Shown: positions 58,918 to 64,000 of the stretch, in pieces
Layout of the letters: each line of letters starts with the position of its first letter
Position numbering within the stretch: position 1 is the first letter of the stretch
NCBI GenBank assembly: GCA_003134655.1
Contig: PLBY01000147.1
Span: forward strand, 132,795 to 196,794
DNA: 64,000 bases
Source of the DNA: Acidobacteriaceae bacterium
GTDB lineage: Bacteria > Acidobacteriota > Terriglobia > Terriglobales > Acidobacteriaceae
Direction of reading: 5' to 3'
Position numbers and translations under genes: made by a program
The notes under the pieces: generated by a model
Seen by the model: only the letters and a program-made list of their open reading frames with translations
Told to the model about the DNA's origin: nothing
The model's database searches: none

Positions 58918-60813
58918 TCAGGGTTCATACCAAAACACCGCGCCCTTCGTAATTGCTGGCAGCGTGAATGTAACGCCGTCCCCGTGACGAACCCCGTTGA
59001 CCGCTTGTACCTCGCCGAGAAAAGGAAGGACGAAGCCCTTGCCGCCTTTTGCTGTCAAGCTGACTTCGACGCCCGTTTGCGGCGTCTGCACCGGATTCGA
59101 CCCTCCGCGCAGCCCGGCAAAGTTCGCAAAAAAAACGTTGATGTGCCCATCGGAGCTGCGAGCGACCGACGTCGCCACCTGCGCTCCCGCTTTGATCTGC
59201 ACCGCATTTCCACCGTGCAAGCTGTCGAGAAAAGCCTGCTGCGAATCCGGTGATGCGCCTTCAAAGTCCTTCTCCAGCGCTGCGTTATAAGCCCGCCCCG
59301 GGCAAGACGGAAACCGCAGCACATTCTGCGCGCTACCCATGCCCGTAGCGTCGGTCCCGGTGATCACCAGATGATTCCCCTGAGCCGCAAAACCCTGCAG
59401 CCAACTTTTCTCGCTGTCTCCCAGCACCCGTACATCCGGCAGCACCAGCGTCTTCCCATGAAAATCCGCCAGCGTTCGCGGTGTCACGATCTGAAACTCA
59501 AGATGCTTCTGCATCAACAGAATCAAAATCCCGCGATACGACGCGATGAAATCCTCCGCATAAAAATTCCGCGTGTCCGGCGAAAAATAAACGCCAATCG
59601 GATCCACGGGAGAGCGCGGCAGATAGAACGTCTTCTCATGCGCCGCAATCCACGAAAAAATCTTCTTCCGCGTCGGCAGATCGTTTGATCCCGCCATCGA
59701 ATGTCCCGGTGCATCCCAGAAATTCGCGCCCGCCATGACCTGCGACATCGCCAGGTTCATCATGGCCTCGCGCTTATCCACTTTCTTATCGCCGTCCCAG
59801 GAGTAGTTCAGAATCCACGTAGCTTTCCCCTGCGCGAACGCACGAAACGAGTGCATCCCCACCTGATAGCGGAACCAGTCCAGCGGCTTCCGCGACGAAG
59901 CCATGTGGTCGCCTTCGCCAAATTCGTATTCGTGAGCGATAGCGTCGACAACCCCATAGAGGCTGTAAACATCAGCCCCGACGCGCACCGACTCTCCCTC
60001 AATCCCGGGATAAATTTCAGGAATCGTCTTGATCTTCGGGTTGACGCTCTTCGCCGTGCGGTCGATCTCGCTCAGGAAATCGGTGAAGGTCTGGATCCTG
60101 AACGTCACCCACTTGCGGAACGCCGGATCTGAAAACTCCCCCAGCTTCAGATCGTGCTTCGCATCCAGTCCCGTCTGCTGCTTGAACGCCGCGACCGTGT
60201 AGTCATCGAAACTGGCCCAGGTAGTCTCCCATCCGTCGAAGTGCGTCATCCAGTAGGGAATATCAATGTAGATGCCGTCAATCCCGGTCGCTGCAATCTG
60301 CCGCACCCGCTCCATGTAGGTCTTGCGCCACTCAGGAGCGTACGGACTGACCCAAACATCCTCGTCCCCCGGACGGATCCAGAACGCGCTGCCCCCTCCG
60401 AAGATTGCCGGTTCTCCAGTGATCTTGCGCTGTAACCAGTCAGGATGATCCTTCGCGAGCGTGTGCGCCACCTGATCCCCGTGCGCGGTGATGCATTCCG
60501 TCCCCGCAATGTAGACGAACGCGTAATTGTTCGCCTTGTGCGCCGCTTCGGCCACCTCGTGGATCGCCTTCAGTTTCTCTTCTGGATTGAGAAAGCTCTC
60601 GTAGCGCCCGGGAATGTCGTTGTCGACTTCAATCCCGAACACCCCGCTGGCCTGCGCGTCGCGGACAATCTGCTGCGCATCCCCGCCCTTCAGCCCATAA
60701 GCGCCGATGCGGACGTAGTTCGTCCAGTTTTGTTTTTCGGAATCAGGCGCCGCGACCAGCCCCAGCGCGAACAAAAACAAGGAGAGAAATGCGAATAGAG
60801 CTTTGCGTGTCAT
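58918..60813 (-). CDS. Exported TIM-barrel protein, putative glycoside hydrolase
   Basis: It has 631 residues from the ATG at 60813 (signal peptide RKALFAFLSLFLFALGLVAA). The central part looks like a (beta/alpha)8 barrel: NYAFVYIAGTECITAHGDQV, GIDGIYIDIPYWMTHFDGWE, INPKIKTIPEIYPGIE-like KTIPEIYPGIEGESVRVG, and GKATWILNYSWDGDKK. A glutamine-amidotransferase-like trimerisation domain (GILILLMQKHLEFQIVTPRT; HLVITGTDATG) and a C-terminal beta domain follow, as in GH42-type beta-galactosidases. Acidic residues in YIDIPY and IPEIYP are candidate catalysts. The exact family is not recognised. It stands beside the second Oar-like receptor, as in polysaccharide-use loci. Confidence 0.65.
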   Translation of the reverse strand: MTRKALFAFLSLFLFALGLVAAPDSEKQNWTNYVRIGAYGLKGGDAQQIVRDAQASGVFGIEVDNDIPGRYESFLNPEEKLKAIHEVAEAAHKANNYAFVYIAGTECITAHGDQVAHTLAKDHPDWLQRKITGEPAIFGGGSAFWIRPGDEDVWVSPYAPEWRKTYMERVRQIAATGIDGIYIDIPYWMTHFDGWETTWASFDDYTVAAFKQQTGLDAKHDLKLGEFSDPAFRKWVTFRIQTFTDFLSEIDRTAKSVNPKIKTIPEIYPGIEGESVRVGADVYSLYGVVDAIAHEYEFGEGDHMASSRKPLDWFRYQVGMHSFRAFAQGKATWILNYSWDGDKKVDKREAMMNLAMSQVMAGANFWDAPGHSMAGSNDLPTRKKIFSWIAAHEKTFYLPRSPVDPIGVYFSPDTRNFYAEDFIASYRGILILLMQKHLEFQIVTPRTLADFHGKTLVLPDVRVLGDSEKSWLQGFAAQGNHLVITGTDATGMGSAQNVLRFPSCPGRAYNAALEKDFEGASPDSQQAFLDSLHGGNAVQIKAGAQVATSVARSSDGHINVFFANFAGLRGGSNPVQTPQTGVEVSLTAKGGKGFVLPFLGEVQAVNGVRHGDGVTFTLPAITKGAVFWYEP

Positions 60814-60822
60814 ACCCGCCCC

Positions 60823-60836
60823 TGAATCCGTATTCA
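60823..60836. promoter_or_regulatory. CG-centred inverted repeat upstream of the putative glycoside hydrolase
   Basis: On the minus strand TGAATACGGATTCA has 5-base arms and a central CG, 9 bases upstream of the chosen start codon. The geometry is that of a LacI-family site but the sequence differs from the GTAA-type operators; weak evidence. Confidence 0.25.
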
Positions 60837-60928
60837 CCAACGCGATTTACTCTGGCCGCGATCAAGTCGCACTAACACCTGCTCGCTCGGCGGCAAGGTC
60901 CGTACCGTCTACGGTGTGAGCAGGCTCG

Positions 60929-63900
60929 TTAGAACTCGAATCTCAATCCAAACTGGAAGGATCGCGGATTCTCCCCGGGCGCGTCGCTCGTAACTGTCCC
61001 AAAAAGCGAATCTCCTACGGCCGAATTCGGCTGTCCAAAGCGCGGATGATTCGTGAAGTTGAACATCTCCGCCCGCACTTCGATCCGCATGCCTTCTTTG
61101 GGTACAAACGACTTGTAGAGATTCAGATCCATGTTGTGGATGCCGTCGACCCTCAGCCCGGGAAAGTACCGTGGAGCATTCCCAGGGACCTGGTCGCCGG
61201 GGTCGCCAAAGCAGTTGCTGTTCAGATAGGCGGAAGGATTCGCATTCTGCCAACTCAAGGCGGCGGAGTGCATGCTGGTTCCTGTTTTAAATTGGGAGCA
61301 CACAACTTGGGGGCGCTGGGTGCCGTTCGCCAGACGGGCGTTGGACATGCCAAGGGCCATCGGTTGTCCTGATTGCTCGGTGATGATCGTCGCCAGCGAC
61401 CAGCCGCCCACAAAGGCGTCGACCGCTCGGTTCATGTTGCCGCCAATCCATTGCTTGCGCCCAATGGGCAGATCCACGACCGCGGCGAGCGCTAGCCGCT
61501 GTGGCGTGTCGCTGCCCCCGATACTGCGTTCCAATGACAGGCGATCCAGTTGTTGCGGAATGCCGGCCCCGAGCGCACCTACCCAGTTGTTTCTGCCTGC
61601 CGACGAATCGTCTGTTGCCTTCGATATCGTGTAGCTCCCCTCAAAGCTGATGTGGTGTGTAGTGCGCTTCTGGAAGCGAACCTGCAGAGCGTTGTACCAC
61701 GAACTCGCTTCCTCGATCATCAGCCCTTCAAAGTCGCCGTTGAATTGTGGGTACTGGTTCAACAGAGTCCCCAAGGGCAGCGTCGTATTGCCGTAGTTCG
61801 AATTCGGTTCGTTGAAGCAGGGATGGGAAGCACTCGATGTGCAAGGTGTATTGAACATGGAATAGAACGGGTTACCCACTTCCGTCTGAAGAAAGTTGCT
61901 CACGCAACTATCGCCCGTGCAACTCGTATCCGTCGGAGTTACCGCCGCAGTGATCTGGGCCAGCAAAGTCGAAGGGATGAAAGAGCGGTTGTTTGTGCCG
62001 GCCCAGGGCAGATGCGTACTTCGGTTGGCGGAGTAGTCCACCCCGAGCACGATCTGGCTGGGGAGCAGTCGCTGGATTCCCAGGTTCCATTGGTAGATGT
62101 TGGCGTCGCGCGCCGCCGTCGTGCCCAGATCGTTCGGGTTCTGATAACCCCAGTTCGCAAACTGGCCGTACTGCGTACCTTGCGGACCGGTAAAGCCTGC
62201 CGGAAACGGATTCGCCAGGGTCGCGGATTGGGTGGCAAAATTGTCGTTCGTAAAAAACACGTTCGCGGTCTTGCGGAACGCCGAGCCGGGATACTGGAAG
62301 TTTGTCGCCGGACTCATTCCGAAATAGATGCCTGCCCCGCCACGCACCACTGTCCGCGCATCGACCTGGTACGAGAAACCCAGCCTCGGCCCCAGGTCTT
62401 TCCGGTAGGTCGGAACCGTCCTCATGCTCGACGTCGGGAATTGCGTTGTGCCGAGCACCTGCAGCGACGACGGGAAACTTACGCTAGTGCTTGCCCCGTT
62501 TGGGTTAATCAGCGCAGCCTGAACGCTGCTCATATCGAGATTGACGCCACTGTCCGCGGTGAAATTGCTGAACTCGATCCGGTTGCCGCGCGATGTGTAA
62601 GGCGAACTCCATTGGTAACGCAAGCCCAGATTGATCGTTAGTTTCGAGGTCACCTTCCAGTCGTCCTGAACATAGAACCCCGTCTCCATCGACTTATTCG
62701 CGACCGAAGGAGTCACCACCAGTTGACTGGAGGCGTTGATATTATCGCCGTAACCGAAAGCTAGGCTGGCAAATGGGTTCCCGGTGCTCATGCAGTTATC
62801 GGGAGGTGAATTTGGGTCGCAATCGCTGTTTGGAGTCGGCGATGTCGTGTCATCCGTAAAGGTCATGAAGCCGGTCGGGTAATTCGGCTGCCAGAAATTG
62901 TTGTAGAAAAGTCTCTGCTCGCCGCCGACTTTGATCAGATGAGCCCCTTTGGAAATCACCAACTGCGAGGAGTAACTGACCAGGGTGTGAGCAAAGGTAG
63001 TGTTGATGCAGCATTGATCGTAGAGATTGGTCCAAGGCGAACTTCCCTGCATCAGAAACGTCGGCATCTTGTCGATGCCATTCGCCGTTTGGAACACCGA
63101 AGGCAATCCTTGAACGCCAGCCGGCAGCGAGGCATTGAAACTGGAGATCGTCGGGATACCCGGGAGCGACAGCTGGTGCACCCGGTCGACTCCTACATGG
63201 TTCGTCCAGACGATCCGCGGATTAATGGTTCGGGTATATTCCAGCGAAGCGTTTTGCGCCACCGTCACACCGCTCTTGATTCCGTCGTTATCGAAGCCGT
63301 CGCCCAGGGTCAGCGGAGTCGTATAGTTGCTCCACCCTCGGCTGTAGCGGCCGCTGATGCGGTTCCTGTCGTTGATCTGGTGGTCTATCTTGATGTCGAA
63401 CTGGTAGCCCGGAGCCGACGCCAACGTCGTGAAGTTGTAGTTGTTGAACTCGTTCCCGTTGCTGGGTTTCGGATAGAGGTTGAGGACAGCCATTCCGATC
63501 GGATCTTGTTCGCCCGTGGGTATGACCCCTCCTCCCTGCACGAATGGCCGGCACATGCCGGTGGCCGGCGGCGTGCACGGAACCAGGGGCTGGTGGGGGT
63601 CGTAAATGGGGTTGGTCCCGGGGTTGCTCGCGTCCGAAAAGTCGCCTTGCCGCTGCGCCAGGGTCGGTACGGTCACAACTCCGCTGGACGCACTGGAGCT
63701 TGCAACCTTCTCGAAATCGACAAAAAAGAACGTTTGATTCTTCCTGATCGGGCCGCCCAGCGAAAATCCACCCTGGTCGCGCTTGCTGTCCGGCTTTGGG
63801 CCGACGTTGGCGGGATTGAAGAAATCGCGAGCGTTCAACTGAGCGCGCTGCAGGAAATACCAGCCGCTGCCGTGGAAGGCGTCGGTTCCGCTCTTCATCA

Positions 63901-64000
63901 CCATGTTTACTACCGTGCCGCCGTTGTTGCCGAACTCGGCCGAGAAGCTGTTGTTCTGCACCTTCATTTCCTGCATGCCCTCGACCAGGGGCTCGTAGTA
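60929..64000 (-). CDS. TonB-dependent receptor, Oar-like (N-terminal part outside window)
   Basis: The frame is open to the right edge: residues YYEPLVEG precede the Met listed in the ORF track, so the gene is cut by the window end and the carboxypeptidase-like domain, if present, is not visible. The visible part, just over 1000 residues, starts at the end of the plug (QEMKVQNNSFSAEFGNNGGT; VVNMVMKSGTDAFHGSGWYF). It continues as a large barrel (IRKNQTFFFVDFEKV, RNRISGRYSRGWSNYTTPLT, TSKLTINLGLRYQWSSPYTS) to a terminal LRFEF. It is an outer-membrane receptor, probably for a glycan or glycan-derived ligand, upstream of the putative glycoside hydrolase on the same strand (about 115 bases). Confidence 0.9.
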   Translation of the reverse strand, partial: YYEPLVEGMQEMKVQNNSFSAEFGNNGGTVVNMVMKSGTDAFHGSGWYFLQRAQLNARDFFNPANVGPKPDSKRDQGGFSLGGPIRKNQTFFFVDFEKVASSSASSGVVTVPTLAQRQGDFSDASNPGTNPIYDPHQPLVPCTPPATGMCRPFVQGGGVIPTGEQDPIGMAVLNLYPKPSNGNEFNNYNFTTLASAPGYQFDIKIDHQINDRNRISGRYSRGWSNYTTPLTLGDGFDNDGIKSGVTVAQNASLEYTRTINPRIVWTNHVGVDRVHQLSLPGIPTISSFNASLPAGVQGLPSVFQTANGIDKMPTFLMQGSSPWTNLYDQCCINTTFAHTLVSYSSQLVISKGAHLIKVGGEQRLFYNNFWQPNYPTGFMTFTDDTTSPTPNSDCDPNSPPDNCMSTGNPFASLAFGYGDNINASSQLVVTPSVANKSMETGFYVQDDWKVTSKLTINLGLRYQWSSPYTSRGNRIEFSNFTADSGVNLDMSSVQAALINPNGASTSVSFPSSLQVLGTTQFPTSSMRTVPTYRKDLGPRLGFSYQVDARTVVRGGAGIYFGMSPATNFQYPGSAFRKTANVFFTNDNFATQSATLANPFPAGFTGPQGTQYGQFANWGYQNPNDLGTTAARDANIYQWNLGIQRLLPSQIVLGVDYSANRSTHLPWAGTNNRSFIPSTLLAQITAAVTPTDTSCTGDSCVSNFLQTEVGNPFYSMFNTPCTSSASHPCFNEPNSNYGNTTLPLGTLLNQYPQFNGDFEGLMIEEASSWYNALQVRFQKRTTHHISFEGSYTISKATDDSSAGRNNWVGALGAGIPQQLDRLSLERSIGGSDTPQRLALAAVVDLPIGRKQWIGGNMNRAVDAFVGGWSLATIITEQSGQPMALGMSNARLANGTQRPQVVCSQFKTGTSMHSAALSWQNANPSAYLNSNCFGDPGDQVPGNAPRYFPGLRVDGIHNMDLNLYKSFVPKEGMRIEVRAEMFNFTNHPRFGQPNSAVGDSLFGTVTSDAPGENPRSFQFGLRFEF

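Noticed and set aside
61550-62641. 363-residue plus-strand ORF
   Set aside because: Antisense to the second TonB-dependent receptor; Arg-rich, no motif.
1-64000. tRNA, rRNA, CRISPR, prophage or insertion sequences
   Set aside because: No cloverleaf, regular spacer-repeat array, integrase or transposase was recognised on either strand.

Overview
The window looks like a chromosomal segment of an Acidobacteriota bacterium, probably class Terriglobia. The evidence is the mix of families: three 'VWFA-related Acidobacterial domain' proteins, two large Oar-like TonB-dependent receptors with a carboxypeptidase-like N-terminal domain or matching barrel, two secreted CRTAC1/FG-GAP proteins, several secreted TPR proteins, many c-type cytochromes, and intergenic repeats of the 'CATCCTGAGCG...GCGAAGGATC' type. 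No rRNA, tRNA, CRISPR array, prophage or insertion sequence was recognised.

Layout. (1) 1-7169, minus strand: secreted VWFA-type proteins around a heptaheme cytochrome c / TPR pair. (2) 7170-23209: a carbohydrate region with an Oar-like receptor (plus), two CRTAC1/TPR-type secreted proteins, and a minus-strand GH31-GH3 operon next to a GH44 lipoprotein. GH31 + GH3 + GH44 is the enzyme set expected for xyloglucan or related beta-glucans. Near-identical LacI-type palindromes (GTAA-N-CG-N-TTAC) lie upstream of the receptor and of GH3, so the pieces probably form one sugar regulon. (3) 23210-27402: GNAT, MFS transporter, a broken TPR gene, a small membrane protein and an ammonium transporter. (4) 27773-31325: a translationally coupled operon of a heme-binding sensor kinase, an archaemetzincin-family protease and an NtrC-type sigma54 activator. 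(5) 31349-37600, minus: a respiratory operon resembling Qrc / alternative complex III (pentaheme cytochrome, molybdopterin-oxidoreductase-like subunit, FeS subunit, NrfD-like membrane subunit) flanked by two unusual GcvH-fold proteins. (6) 38036-47422, plus: DAHP synthase followed by a tightly packed set of periplasmic beta-propeller and heme proteins, a RidA protein and an orphan type-1 periplasmic binding protein. (7) 47718-49831: hydroxyproline epimerase/proline racemase coupled to galactokinase. (8) 49824-56290, minus: overlapping arginine operon argR-C-B-F-G-H plus a short N-acetylglutamate synthase-like gene, with two palindromes at the argR start. (9) 56508-58829, plus: glpF-glpK. (10) 58918-64000, minus: a putative TIM-barrel glycoside hydrolase and a second Oar-like receptor that runs off the window.

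Taken together this is an aerobic or facultative soil-type heterotroph that binds plant polysaccharides at the outer membrane, breaks them down with exported glycosidases and carries a large extracytoplasmic heme inventory. The least explained parts are the kinase-archaemetzincin-NtrC operon, the GcvH-like partners of the respiratory complex, and the propeller/heme cluster after DAHP synthase. Starts were moved inward from the ORF track wherever a signal peptide, Shine-Dalgarno sequence or operon overlap supported it; all functional calls are by reading motifs, not by database search.
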